Origin: Ettlia oleoabundans
Taxonomy: Eukaryota; Chlorophyta; Chlorophyceae; Chlamydomonadales
DNA length: 50,618 bases
NCBI GenBank assembly: GCA_019693395.1
Contig: JAAMXP010000158.1
Coordinates: forward strand, 1-50,618
Direction of reading: 5' to 3'
Shown: piece by piece, positions 22,865-35,300 of the stretch
Layout: every line of letters begins with the position of its first letter
Position numbering within the stretch: the stretch's first letter is position 1
The notes under the pieces: generated by a model
Told to the model about the DNA's origin: nothing
The model's input: only the letters and a program-made list of their open reading frames with translations
The model's database searches: none
Program-made: the position numbers and the translations under genes

Positions 22865-24667
22865 TCATTCCAGCCCTGCCACCGTGTGGTACACAGCATC
22901 CACATCATCCACACCCAGCAGCCGCTCCAGAAGCGCCTCGTTTCCCTCAAACTGCTCATCATCCACCTCCTGCTGCACCAGTGGCACGTAGACCAGGCCC
23001 GACGCCTCCGGCTGCAGCTTGAGCCCCTGCTCAGACAGGCTGCTGCTCACCGCACCGTAATCCTCCACAGCAGTGAGCACCTGGAAAGGAAGAAGAAACA
23101 GGCAGTGGGCTAGGATCTGGCGAGGGAAGATGTACAAAGATGATGTGACATCTGAGGAGAGATGTACGAATATGGTATGACAACAGAATGTTTTTGTGCA
23201 AAACATTCTGTTGTTACAGAGGGGTGTTTGCATGTGCCGGCCACGACTCCCGTCAGCACGGAACACATATGCTATGCCAGCGCTGTATCTTGAAACCTTC
23301 ATAACCCAGCATTCAGCATTTCTGCAACCTGCTTGTTCTTGCCCACACCTACCCCACCCACCTTGAATGCTGTCAGAGTGCCATCCTCATCAGTGGCCTG
23401 CTGGATGTCGGCTGCCCCCGCCTCCATGGCCGCTTCAAACACGCGGTCCTCACCCTCCGCGGCATCAACCATGATCAGCCCCTGCCGCTGGAAGTTGAAC
23501 AGCACGCTGCCTGGGTCCGCAACCTGGGGCCGTGGGAGGGACACAAACTGGTGGGCAAACGTGTTGGCGACAGGCAGCAGGCAGATTTGAGACAGCGTGC
23601 GGCAGGTGGGCTGTGCCAGAGGCTTGGGGAGGATGCATGAAGAGGGTGAATACGTCAAAGGCTGGGTGCGGAGTGGGGTGATGGTTGGCTGCTGGGCCGG
23701 AAGGCGGCTGGCAGGAGCTGAGAGTGCCTACCAGTGAGCTGCGCCATCTCAGCTCTGCAGCAGTCAAGGCATGTCCCCACCTGTTCCTGCATCTCGCCAC
23801 ACTCTCCATGAACCCCTCTAAGCCGTGCTGATTTCCGACCGCCTACCTGCTGCCTGCTTGCCTGCTGGTCAACTACCTACCCCACCATCCACCCAACTAA
23901 CAACCGACCGAAACACCGTCTCACCTTGCCGCCTGCCTTGGTGATGGCTGCCTTGACGTCAGAGGCGCTGCGGTTGACGTTGTCAGTAAGGCATTCAATC
24001 ACAAATCCCGTGCCGCCCAGGCCATACGCCTCGTACACAACCTCGGCATAGTCCGCCTTGGATTCTGACGCTTTCTTGATATTCCGCTCAATGATGTCGG
24101 TGGGCACCTGCGCCACCTTCGCTGCTGCCAACGCCTCACGCAGTCGCGCGTTGCCGAGCACGTCGGGGCCGCCCTGCCGCACAGCCTGCGCAATCTGCTT
24201 GCCAATCTTGCCATACAGCTTGCTCTTCTGCGCATCCGCCTTGCCCTTCCTTGTTGCAATCTTGGCGCTGCGCCTGCAGACGAGAGAGCGGCAGTAAGAA
24301 GTTAGGTACATGATTGTGGCGACTGGGGTTTGTGGTGGGCAACCGTCAGTGTAACAACTGGACTTGAGGCAGGGAATGAGCGACAGTGAGTGCCACCAGG
24401 TCAGGCGGCGCTGGCGGCAGCGAGCAGCGCATATAAAGGGAGGTCACACCGCACCACAGGCATTGAGCTGCACAAACAACACGTGAAGTAGGTCGACGAT
24501 TAGAGCGTGTCAAAGGCGGTTTCCAAAGCTTTGCAGCAGCGGGAGCGAGGTCCTTACCTGCCCATACAGACGGGGCTGTATGTGAGCTTGCGTTGCCACG
24601 TGTTACCTCCAAAACTACCCGCGCGTGCGGTAGCCAAGGCAGGGGCCAGCAGCCTTCGAAGCAGCAT
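22865..24667 (-). CDS. TACO1: YebC/PmpR (TACO1) family protein, organelle-targeted
   Basis: Exons: 24667-24558, 24273-23925, 23523-23362, 23080-22865, 278 residues. YebC proteins relieve ribosome stalling on proline-rich stretches in bacteria and, as TACO1, activate mitochondrial COX1 translation; older annotations call them transcriptional regulators. Seen: SAKIATRKGKADAQKSKLYG, VPTDIIERNIKKAS, YEAYGLGGTGFVIECLTDN, NRSASDVKAAITKAGGK, the second domain LFNFQRQGLIMVDAAEGED, and the C-terminal LLGVDDVDAVYHTV. The first 40 residues (MLLRRLLAPALATARAGSFGG) are Arg/Ala/Leu-rich with no acids, a good mitochondrial or plastid targeting sequence. The ATG is 200 bp from the divergent TPR gene. Confidence 0.93.
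23180..23214. repeat. Perfect 15-bp inverted repeat in a YebC intron
   Basis: ACAACAGAATGTTTT (23180-23194), loop TGTGC, then its exact reverse complement (23200-23214). It sits in the intron between exons 3 and 4 of the YebC gene, about 100 bp downstream of the acceptor-proximal exon edge in genomic orientation. It could fold as a stable RNA hairpin or be the remnant of a small palindromic element. Confidence 0.95.
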
Positions 24668-24867
24668 GTCGCCGTTGGCCTCCCTTGTAGCAACGTAAAT
24701 ATGGATTGATATGAGGATGTGATGCAAATGCAATATCCACAATGCATGGACATGGTGTTTCATCAGCTGTCCAGCGTGGCAGAAAGGGTTGCAGAAGACG
24801 TCGCAGGATTGCGCTTCGGCAAGAAATTTAGTTACGGAAAATCCATCCAATCACCCCTCAATAACCG

Positions 24868-27625
24868 ATGGAGGATGTGCACCCCCAGAAGGTGGCGGGA
24901 GATGCAGGTGTGGGTGGGGCGGGCGCAGGACGGCTCTGCCCACAAATCTAAACTCTGCGTGCCTGCCACCTGTTTGCAACCTGTTGAGACACCCTTGGCT
25001 CCGTGTTGACTTGTTGACCATGATGCTGGTGCAGCCTTCCGGGCCGGCCAGTACGAAGAGGCCTTCGCAAGGTACTCGGCGGCGTTGGAAGAAGAGGAGG
25101 AACACGTGCCGACCCTGTGCAATAGAAGCTTGGCGGCGCTGAAGCTGGGTGGGCACCGCTTCCTGGCCTGCAGGCCGCCCGCAGTGCAGGCACCTTCACC
25201 TGCGCACTGACCTTCCAAACTCACTGCTCATTAATGAGCATGCAGGCCGAGCAGAGGACGCGCTGGAGGATGCTGAGGCAGCCCTGCAGCTGCTAGAGGA
25301 GGCGGATGAAGAGCTACCAGCAGGGCAGCTGGCTAAGGCGGTGCACCGAAAGGCGGAGGCCCTGCTGGCTCTTGGGGAAACTCTTGAAGCCATAAGAACC
25401 TACCGCCAGGGCCTGGCCGCCTGTCGAGGCTCCCAAGAGCTGGTAGCGGCCCTGCGTCTTGCGATTGAGCAGCTGTCCGTGGGCTGGCTGGCCAAGTACT
25501 GGGCGCAGCGTGTGGAGGAGGCGCAGGCCCCAAACCCGCTATCCAGTCGAGATGGCCGCATGATCAAGCCGGTCCCACCAGAGCTGCGACTGAGCGAGGC
25601 AGAGCTAGTGGCTCATATGGAGGCGGCACTCTACCCCTTGCAGGATGAGGCGAGTGAGGCAGCTTGTGTTGAGGGCAGTCAGGGTTGGGTGGGGGAAGTG
25701 AGATGGGGGCTCTAGCCGCATGTTCTACTTAATAACAACACTGAAGTCAAGCATGCAGCAACATCTTACATGTAGTCAATTGGTTGATGGTATCGACAGC
25801 TCCGTGGACCACCTGTCTTCAAGCGTTGCTGCAGGCGCGGGACCTCCTGTGTGAGGCGTGGGCAGCGGGGCAGCGCCCAGGGAGAGCAGAGGCCGCCTTC
25901 CTCCGTGGTGCTGCCTATCTGAGTGCGGGCAACAGTAAGCAGGCGCTCAAAGACGTCCGGTTCGCCCAGGTTTACGGACCACAGCTGGAAGACTTGTTCC
26001 CGGCAAAAGAAGGCGCTTTGGTGCCTGCTGGGGCCGCCGGCGTGTCTCCTGATGCGTTGCCGCCAGGCGCCGCTGCTGGGCGGCGGTCTGGGTGGCCCGC
26101 CGCGCTGGCACTACAGTCTGCGGCATTGGAGGCCTTGGCTGATAACGTGCTGGCTGCTCTGTCCATGGCCAGGGCAGTTGAGCTGGAGCCTGAGTGTGAG
26201 GAGTATGCGGCATCACTGGAGAGGCTCATGCGCCGCATCCCAGAAGAGCTGGCCAAAGCACTGCAGGTGGGGTGTGTAGTGTAGGGGGGCAAATGGGCAA
26301 GGAAATTCGGAGGCATGGCAGCCAGGCAGATTGAACAAGGCTCTTGTGAACTGTCCAGGCCGCTCACCCGGCCTGCACAACCCACCTTCTCCATAGGATG
26401 TTGTTCAAAGCACCCTTTCTCGATGCTGTCGCTGCCCTTCACTGCGCCGACCACTGGCACTGCTCACCGCTTCTGACACACCCTCACTGCCGCTCACTGT
26501 CCCATCTCCTTAGTCTGGCGGCGTTGCGGAGCTGGAGGCCCAGCTAGCGGGTGCGAAGGAGGCTGCCAAGCCTGAGTACCTGCGAGACAGGCCCAAGTAC
26601 TACTACTACTATGAGTGGATGAAGAAGCGCATATATGCAGAGGTGAGACTGGGACGAAGCAAGGGGCCAGCTGGGTGGGTGGTGCAATATTGTGTGTGGT
26701 GCAACAGGGCAGGGTTGGATCAACTTTGAGGGGGCATGTGTTTGGCTTGTGCCCCCAAGTTGCATACTCAACAGCCAGCCATGCCACACCCCACAAACGT
26801 TTCCTGTCCCTGCCAGTCATCCAGTTGCACACATGGGCTGCAATGCCATACCGCCCTGCAGTATCCCGAGCTGCCCGAGCCGGTGATGGATAAGCTGCTG
26901 ACGATTGAGGCAAATGAGCTGGACATAATTCTGCAGTACCCTCGCGCCACTCATATCACGGTGGGTTAGAACATGGCTGAAGGTCTATGCAGCAGGCATA
27001 CGCAGCTGCGGCAGTGATATTGTACAGGGAAGTTGTAAGGCGGATACTTAGGGCAGAGAGGTGGGCCATGGGCGTGTATAGGTGTAAGGAGGCGAGGGGA
27101 CTACATGAAGGACTACATGTTAATGGGCTTGGTACAAAGAGTGTCGCTGGCAGCGCAGATGATGCTAGCAGTGCGCCTGGCTGCTAATACACCGTCCTTG
27201 AGCCTGCCTTATTGCCATCCTCTCCCATGCAGGTTAAGCGCCTGATGGCTGTGTATGAGGAGGAAAGGCCCGAGAAGCTAGAGAGCTACGTGGTACCGAT
27301 GCTTTCCTGGGAGGACTACGAAGCCATCAAGGAAGAAAGCGCTGCAGCTCTGCCAGCTGGCACCAGCAGCGGACCGGGCAGGATGCCGGAAAGCGGCAGG
27401 GCTGGGTTGGAGACAGCTGGAGGGCTGGAGGGATCTCAGCCTGGCAGTAAGCATGCAAGCAATGGTGGACCAGGTGGTGCTGCGCCAGCGTTGCAGGCAC
27501 AGGGCCAAGCGCGGGCAGATGAGGCGGTTGAAGCCTGGGTTGAGGGAGGTGACGCCAGAGCAGATGCAAATGGTGCCAGCGAGGCCGGCAGCCTCGACAT
27601 AGACGAGCTGTGTGGGCTGGATTGA
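24868..27625 (+). CDS. TPR-repeat protein
   Basis: Exons: 24868-24907, 25035-25148, 25246-25697, 25835-26266, 26514-26642, 26862-26960, 27233-27625, about 552 residues. Consecutive TPR-like helix pairs are visible: AAFRAGQYEEAFARYSAAL, VPTLCNRSLAALKLG, RAEDALEDAEAALQLLEEA, AVHRKAEALLALGETLEAI, AAFLRGAAYLSAGNSKQALK and DNVLAALSMARAVELEPE. After these, a Tyr run (PKYYYYYEWMKKRIYAE) and IILQYPRATHIT lead to a disordered Gly/Ala/Glu tail ending DIDELCGLD. TPR arrays mediate protein-protein contacts, often with chaperone tails; the partner is unknown. The donor of exon 3 (25697|GTGAGA) was chosen for phase; it is the least secure junction. TGTAA lies at 27710-27714, 85 bp past the stop. Confidence 0.8.
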
Positions 27626-28530
27626 GCGTAGTGCAGGGATGGAAGCTAACCAGACATGGCTCGCCTTAATCAAAGATTTGCGCAAACTCATGCAACCCGT
27701 AATCCAACATGTAATCCATTATCAGTAGAGATGCTTGTGTGGATCCTACCTTGGACTCTCGAATTGTGCGCTTGTACTGACTGTAGCTGCTAAGGGCAGT
27801 CCACCTGCTGGACTCCCTTCCATGGGTGCAAGACTATGTTACAGCCAGCTTTGCTACCAGCGTTACTGGCTGAGGGCAAACATTGAACGCTTTGCAGCTG
27901 TGCAACAATAAGCTAACAAGCGAAAAAAGCTGAGGAGCCTGACGTGCAAATCAACGGCGATTTAGCTCTCAGAGGGCCGCAGGCGGCGCGCAGTGTAGCA
28001 TGAAGCAAGGCACCCAAACAGGTGCACAGGTGGACAGAAAACAGTGTCAACGTGCCGTCCGTGAACCACGCTACCCAGCAGCAACGTAGGCAAACGGGCA
28101 GGGAGGGCATCATGGAAATGATGCATGTCGGGCTTGGGTCGGGCTGGACCCAAGGCCTGGAAAAGCCTTCAAGTTGGAGGGATAAGATGTTGCAACACGC
28201 ATATAGATGTCAGGGTGAAAGTTCGTTGAAAGAGCTGGAAACACACAGGCGAGGCACGGCCTGCGCCCAGGCAACTGTGTGCAACATGCAGCGGGGATGC
28301 GAGGTAGGGATTGCAGTGCTGGGCGCGCATGGACGAGTCCTGCTAGTGAGCTGTCTGCTAGCTGGGATTCGGGTGTGCAAGAGCTAAGATGACGCGGACA
28401 AGTTCCGGCTGGAAAGCGGAATTGAGTACAGCACAGGCAGCAAGGCAAGGCTTTCAGGGTGGAAAGGTTGGGTAAGGTAAGCTAAGGCAGGCAGTGTTGA
28501 GCTAGGAGCCCCTCCTGCAGGCTGATGCAC
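27626..28530. other. Long convergent intergenic region
   Basis: 905 bp between the stops of the TPR gene (plus) and Sec14-like gene (minus). A TGTAA at 27710-27714 probably ends the TPR transcript. Short open frames around 27913-28450 on both strands show no family resemblance and no splice pattern; I see no gene. Confidence 0.5.
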
Positions 28531-31284
28531 CTAGGCTGCCTGTTGCAGGTTCAGCTGCTGCAGGTGCGGGAGCAGCAAGTCTGGGTGCCCATCCACAGCC
28601 TCCAGGAAAGCGGGGGTGCCTAGGTGGTCGTGCTGGCGGCAGCTGGACTGCTGTCGGCGCAGCTCCCGAGCTGATGCAACGTCAGGAGTCTCACGCCCCA
28701 AGCTCGCCAGCTTGCTGCAGGCAGGGGTGCACGTGGAAGTGGAGGTTGGGAGCAGTGTGCACTACAATAGCCTGCAAACCCTGGGGGCCTTTCTGCCATA
28801 AACTTGTATGGACAATTGTGACATGCCCCATCCAGCCGAACATCAATTCAGTAATACCCGCCAGTCCCCCCAATCTGCTCGTGTACCCATGACGCACCTC
28901 AGCTCGGGGTAGCTGTATGCCTTGCCTTCCGCCAACGCCTTGTTGCGGTTGTCCTCCATCTCCTGCAGCAGCCAGGCCGTGGCCTCGGCATCAAAGTAGC
29001 GGCGCAGCAGCCCCTCGAGCTTGCTGTTGTCCTTCTTCTTGAAGTCAACAAAGTGGATCTGCAGAGAAGCAGGTGGCAAGGCGGCCAGTGGTGGGTGGTC
29101 AAGAAAGAGGAAGAAAAGACAGAGGGAAGCACGTTGAAGGACTGGTGAAACACGGGTGAACAAAGGTGGTGAAGGTAGGGCGGGAGCAAATTGGCAGAGG
29201 GCAGACAGCAAACCGCTTCATGCACACCCATCTCCTGTCAGCAGTCCATGCAGCCCGTGATAGGGACACAAGTGCTAAGATCCCTTGCTCTCCCCCGGCC
29301 ACGCACGGCCAGCATTTCTATAACCTCCTCGCAATCCAGCCCTCAGCTCAGTGCACCTTTTGCTTAGTGACAGGATCGATGAAGTGACTGATTGCGCGCC
29401 ACAGCGTGTTGAACACTGTTGGGGGGCTGACTACAAAAAACGTCCCTAGCCGCTCCGGGTAGTGCGCTGCCGAGAGGTTGAGGAAGATCTGCAACGCCAA
29501 AGGTGCACCAGGCTTAGGACACTCTTACTTGCCAAATTCAAACCCAGAAGCCAGTGTGGTTGGGAGAGGCAGACCACACCCGCGCTTGTCTCCGCCCTCA
29601 CTTTGCACGCATTTGTGGCAGCCAACAATGCTCAAAAGCAGGGTAGGCTGTGAGCACTCGGCCAACCACGCGGAACCAGGCGGGCAGGCAGTCTTGGAAC
29701 ACTCCTGAGACCGCATACCTTGGCCAGGCGCGGGTCACAGTCGCGGATGGAAAACCCGTGGAAATCCATGACCCATATCTGCACAAGGTTGGGAGTAAAA
29801 ATTGGCAAGGGCATGCAATATGTGGTTTCAGCTTCTGTACTGAAACGTGAGCAAAACTGTGGGCAAACCCTGCGGCAAAATCAACAATTATAGAACAAGT
29901 GTTCACACAAAGGTGCCCAGATTTGGTGCCACAAGACAGAAACTACGCACAACAACAGACGCCGTTTTGCAGTCAGAGACCCCCAAACAAAACCACACCA
30001 CCCCGGCTCACCCATGACTCCACGGGTCGTTGTCCCTCCACGGGTGGCGGCATCATGCGGATGGCCTGCTCAAACGTGCTGATCATGTGCCTGCGCCATT
30101 GTAACAGGAAGGCGACGCAAGCTGCGGATAAGCAAGGGACAACTCTTGCCAGGCCGGCAACCATGTGCCTCTTGCAAGAATGCTTCCTGCACTGCTTCCA
30201 GGCCGCCATCCTGCCTGCCTTCCGTAAAGACGTGGATGCTGACACCAGAACGTTGCCCAGCTACCGTGCCCCACCAACAGCCTCACTTGCGGTTGTCCTC
30301 AACATCCCGGTTTGTTGCCAGCGCCAAGCAGCTGTAGATGCAAGGCCGGCCGACCATGTCGTGTCCCACAACCTGCGGCATGAGAGAGGCCAGGAGGAAG
30401 CCAAGCCGCGAGGTTGGTGGCCCTGACAGCTGGCACAGCAGAGCCAGCAAAAGCATGGCAGGCCCCATGCCTGCCACGCGCGCAGCTTCCATCCTTAACG
30501 TACGCAGACCCCATGCTTAACGAGAATGGGATCGTTAAAAGTATCATGGCATCTGACTTGCACCCCCCAGCGCACCTGCATGTAGTGGCTCTTGTGGTCC
30601 TCCTGGCAGGCAGTGCATGCAATGTGCTCCGGGCGCTCCTGCCTACAGGCCGTTCATGCAAGCAGCAGCGAACAGTTAGGGCAAGAAGTATTCCGACAGC
30701 ATTAGCTAGCTGCATCCTCATGGCTATGAGGGTAATTCATTTAAGCTACAATTCTCTATTGGGTGCTGCACAGCGTGATGGCTTGAAGAAACTTTGAGGG
30801 CAGGTGCTGTGGCTCACCGCCTCCATGCCAGGGTATCATGGATGCGCTTCACAGCGTGCTTAACATCGCCGCCCGTGGCCCGCAAGTACCTGGCATTAGG
30901 GGATGTGGTGGGATAGAGTACAGGGTGGGGCAATGCACTGTGCATGCCGTCGGTTGCGCATGCTGCTACGGAGGTTGATCACCGTCGCATTCAAACCACC
31001 ACCAATCCCAAATCCCGCAACAAGCCTTACCTGTTGGCCATGGCCGCATCACACAATACCCTGTCGCCCCCGTCCAACTGCCGCAGCACTGTATCCACCT
31101 CCTCTGCTGTCGGCCAATATTTCTTTTCGGGCAAAGCGGCGGTCGCCGCCTCAGCGGCGGCATCTGGCGTTGCTGGGCCCTCCAGAAAGCCGTCCACCAT
31201 GCTGCCGCTGCTGCTGCTGGCCGCTTCGTCGTCCTCCCCGGACTTTGCAAACCGTCCGGAGCGCAGTAAAGAGAAGGAAACCAT
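28531..31284 (-). CDS. Sec14-like CRAL-TRIO domain lipid-transfer protein
   Basis: Exons: 31284-31031, 30889-30818, 30642-30576, 30372-30287, 30090-30012, 29778-29719, 29488-29357, 29058-28898, 28714-28531, about 364 residues. Seen: an N-terminal CRAL-TRIO-N helix (RYLRATGGDVKHAVKRIHDT LAWRR across exon 2), GHDMVGRPCIYSCL, MDFHGFSIRDCDPRLAK, the Sec14 signature NLSAAHYPERLGTFFVVSPP, FNTLWRAISHFIDPVTKQK and a C-terminal KLEGLLRRYFDAEATAWL. The family carries phosphatidylinositol or other lipids between membranes. Two Cys in QERPEHIACTACQEDH are unusual for the family. The first ~50 residues are Ser/Ala/Glu-rich and likely disordered. The last exon (AFLEAVDGHPDLLLPHLQQL) lies outside the lipid-binding fold. 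Confidence 0.88.
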
Positions 31285-32371
31285 TGAAGCCGTCGGAGCC
31301 GTACTACCGTAGGTAACCGCGGCACCCCAAAGCAGCACCTTTGAGCCAATGAAGATGTTTGAAAGTTGCTCAAGTTAGACAGCAGCAGCAAGAAGGGAGC
31401 GACGGGAAGGTGACGTGAGCCCCACGAAGTCAAAACGCGGGGGTGAGTCGAAGACAGCCAAAGGGTTTGTTCGAGCAGGCTGAGGGCCGACAACACCTGT
31501 AGGACAAATCTAATCACCCTTGGTAAAAAGCGCTGAAGTACCACAAGCCACGCAGCATGACGGGCAGCAGAGCATGGCAGCAGTGGGAACCTGCATCCAG
31601 TTTCCAGAGCGTCATTGAGTTTCCGTGAATGGATTTGTTGGCGTTTAAGTTTCCGACAGAATGGGGGTTGTGCGAGCTAGTGAGCAGTGCAGTCGTGTGG
31701 CGAGCCCAATCCCCAACCACTTGCAGCGGCGGCAGCATGGCAGTGAGCACTCCAAGTTCAGGCTCTGGCTCAACTATCAACACATCAGGACTTGCTGATG
31801 ATTATCATGCTGATACTTTCTAACGGAATCCAGATTGCTGTCTCAGATCGCTTGTGTTGATGTCGCGTGCCAGGCGGCTCAAATCTGCCGGCGCCTCGGC
31901 TCGCCATAGGGGCAATGTGCCTTGAGCCAGTTGCTGCACCAGTGCCACCAAACATTAACATTCTGCATTCCCTTGGACAAGTTACGTAGGGCTGGTTTGA
32001 AGGGTGCATAATCACGCAGGGCACGGTGCCACCATGAGCAGACCATGAGGCGCCTGGCCGGGGGGAACAATATTTGGGGGTGCCATTGATTCCTGCTAAA
32101 CCGACTTGAAAGGCGGGATGTCGGTGTAGGTTGGGGGTGCATGAAACTAAGTGCGACGACTTGCGCTCAAGTCTAGGACATGGTCAGGTGCAGCTGGCTG
32201 ACGGGCCATAACCACACCCCCGCAGCGATGGAGACCAGTTGGCGCCAGGTGGCTGCGGCACAGTTGTCCACCATGAATTGCCCACCCGGACCCGAGCGCA
32301 TTGCTTGATCTTGTTTTGTAGTTGGTGTGAAAGTTCTTCGGTTGCGTGCAGCTGCCAGTCCAGGCCTGTAT
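31285..32371. promoter_or_regulatory. Long divergent intergenic region
   Basis: 1,087 bp between the ATGs of the Sec14-like gene (minus) and the PDX3-type gene (plus), the largest intergenic space in the window. The part at about 31520-31860 is AT-richer than its surroundings. A short ATG frame at 31629-31823 and others on both strands have no recognisable content. A small gene, 5' UTR introns or a non-coding RNA cannot be excluded. Confidence 0.45.
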
Positions 32372-35300
32372 ATGGTCGCCAGCGTTCTGTCTCGCTCGCT
32401 GCAAGCCCTTGTCGCTCTCAGGAGCGCCCAGGCGCACCAAACAGCCAGGAATTTAGTCCGTTGCGCGTCACAGCGACGCTCCCCGGCGGTCTTTCGTCAG
32501 CCTGCTGGACGGCAGCAAGCTACGGTGGCAGCGATGGCGGTGGCGCTAGATTCACACTCCGGAAGCCACGCCGGCACCATGTCCGGCATCACCTTCCTGT
32601 GAGTCTCTAGAGTGCACTCTCAAGACATTAAACACCCATGCCAATGTTGGACGCAGCACTGTCTCCCTTTCCGACCCTACACTCCTCCGGCATCTCGTCA
32701 TGCCACTCTTGACCAGCTGGTGTACCCCTATCCTCAACAGCTTGCTGGATTTGATGCTGCAGCCCTGGATCTTGTTTGCAGTGCCCAGGAGCAGGCGCAG
32801 AGGCTGGATGAGGAGCTTATGGGGCCGCTAGGGTTCTCTGTGGACCAGCTGATGGAGCTAGCGGGGCTGTCGGTGGCCTCAGCGGCGGCAACAGAGTACC
32901 CCTCCAGGTGACCAGGTGGTCTGGTCCGTTGGGCAGGGACAGTACAGGCAGGTTTTGGAAGGGTCGTTGAAGTATTCAGCTTAATGACAAGGAGGTCTGG
33001 GAGCGAGGAGGAAATGCACTATAGGAAAGGCAGTTGAATCACTACACCAGTGATCAGGCTGTGGGTGAGGCTAAGGTAGAAGCATGCATCTGCGCCAGGC
33101 AGATTGGTGGCTGAGGTATAGCGGGTTTGGACATGATCGGCTCGAATGGTTGGGGAAAAGGAATGAGAACACTTCCCAATTGGCTGATATGCAGCAGATT
33201 ACCCAACCGTCAATATAGCTGGCTGTGTGTGTTGGGCACCAATACAACCCTCCTTCTCAATTGCTATGGAAACCCTGCGTGCTCGCCTGACGTTGCAGCA
33301 CCCACTCGCGAGTGCTAGTGGTGGCGGGGCCAGGCAACAATGGTGGCGATGGACTGGTGGCAGCACGCCATCTGCACCACTTTGGGTGAGAGTTCTTAGC
33401 TGCCACCTGTGGGCGCCTATTCTAGTCGTGCTTTTGTGCTCATTATCTAGTAGGGTGCAAACTCAGCTTCTTGTCCCTGGCCTACTATCATCATCAATAA
33501 GTGATCTAACCAGACGCTTGAGCCTGCTGACCTGCAGGTATACAGTCACTATCTGCTACCCCAAGCCCACAAACAAGCCCCTATACAACGGCCTGGTTAC
33601 CCAGTGCAAGTCGCTGGGCATTCCCTTTGTGAGCGCAGAGGAACTGCAGGCAAGCAATCCCATGGCACGCACGGTGGAAACAAGGGAGGTGCCGCAGCCC
33701 CAGGGGATAAACACAGTAGCAGTAGCAGGAGGTACCGCAGAGTGACCGCAGAAGCAGCAGTGGCAAAGCGTTAGCCTTCCCAAGCACCGTGGGTCTATGT
33801 GCTCGCTGGCCAGCCTGGCTTGCAGTGTGTTGTGCAGCAAACTGGTGTTGCTGCCGCACACGCTGGCATTGGTAGGTTGAAGCATTGCACAATGCATTTC
33901 GCTGTGTTGCCGCGTGCTGCAGACAGTACCGTTGTCAGAGCGGTATGATGTTGTACTGGATGCCGTGTTTGGCTTCTCCTTCAAGGGCGCTCCTCGCCCG
34001 CCGTTTGACGCAATCCTTGAGGTGATTGCGAGGATAGGGAAGTGGCTGATGATGTACAAACTTGCTGCCATGGCGAACGAATGTTGAGGCCTGGCGCTGT
34101 GGGCTGGAATCAGCTGCATTGCTGGAAAGGCATGTCCCCACCCATGCTGATATTGTTGTATGCATTTGGGGCTTGCAGCGGACGAATGCTGGCAGCAACC
34201 TGTCTGCGCTGTTGCATTGCCATCACCTGGTGGTGTCACCAGAACTGGCAAAAAACTACTTGCTATGTTGTGTTGTGACCGCTGCAGATGTTGAAACCAG
34301 GCGGGAGCCCACCTCCAGTCGTTGCTGTAGACATCCCCAGCGGGCAAGTCGCATGCAGCAGAGAAGGCTGATGCTGATGCTGCCGCAACCTCGAATGTGT
34401 CCTGCCTTTTCCCAATGACATTAGAGTCCCCCCCATGGGCCATCCATGTGGTGCCATCATCATACAGTTCCTGCGTGGTTGGTGGCATAGCACAGCGGCA
34501 AGCAGAAAGTACACGGCTCATTATGAGGCGGCAGTGGCGGTTTTCAGGGACCAAGGTGGAAGGCGGATGCAGGACGCAGGCACCTGTGCGCCTTTCACTT
34601 AGCCAGCACAACTCATGTGCTCACAAGTTTAACCACACCCACACACCTGCTTTCTACGTGCTGCCTGCAGGTGGGACGTAGAGGCGGGTGATGAGGCGGG
34701 TCAGGGCCTGCGCCCTGACATGCTGGTCAGCCTGACGGCGCCCAAGCTGTGCGCGCGGCAGTTTGCGGGGTCGCACCACTACCTGGGAGGACGCTTTGTA
34801 CCGCCACAGGTACTTCCACTGCTGTTGCGCTGTGGTTGCTCATCAATGTGTAGTTGAGAAAGGTTGCATGCACTGGCAGCCCTTGTGTAGCTCCTTGTCG
34901 CTACTCCATTTCCTCTCACCCTTGATCGTTGTCAATGCTGCTGCCCGGTCTCCTGCCGCTACCCGTTCCACCGGATCGTACTCGCCTGATTGCGCTGTAT
35001 TGCAGATCAGGGAGAAGTACCAGCTGCAGCTACCACCTTACCCAGGCGTCAGCCAGTGTGTGCGCATCGGTGGTTCTGGCCGCAGCGCCGCCGCGGGTCC
35101 CGCCAACGTGGCAGACATGCGGCTATCGTACGGCGCTGAGGGGCAAGCGCTGGATGAGGCGGACGTGAGTGCTGCGTGCCTGCCTGGGCTGAGCTGACCT
35201 GGGCTGCTTTGGCCGATTGGCAGCTTTGTTACGCCACAACAAGCCACAACAAGCGCCTTTGTCTCCCTGCAAAGTTGCTCACTTGTCCCTTCATCTTGCT

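Noticed and set aside
30903..31316. Plus-strand open frame
   Set aside because: Antisense to exon 1 of the Sec14-like gene.
31629..31823. Short ATG frame (64 codons) in the large divergent gap
   Set aside because: No recognisable content, no splice partners; too short to support.
33556..34611. Long minus-strand open frame (351 codons)
   Set aside because: It runs antisense across exons and introns of the well-supported PDX3-type gene and has no family features.
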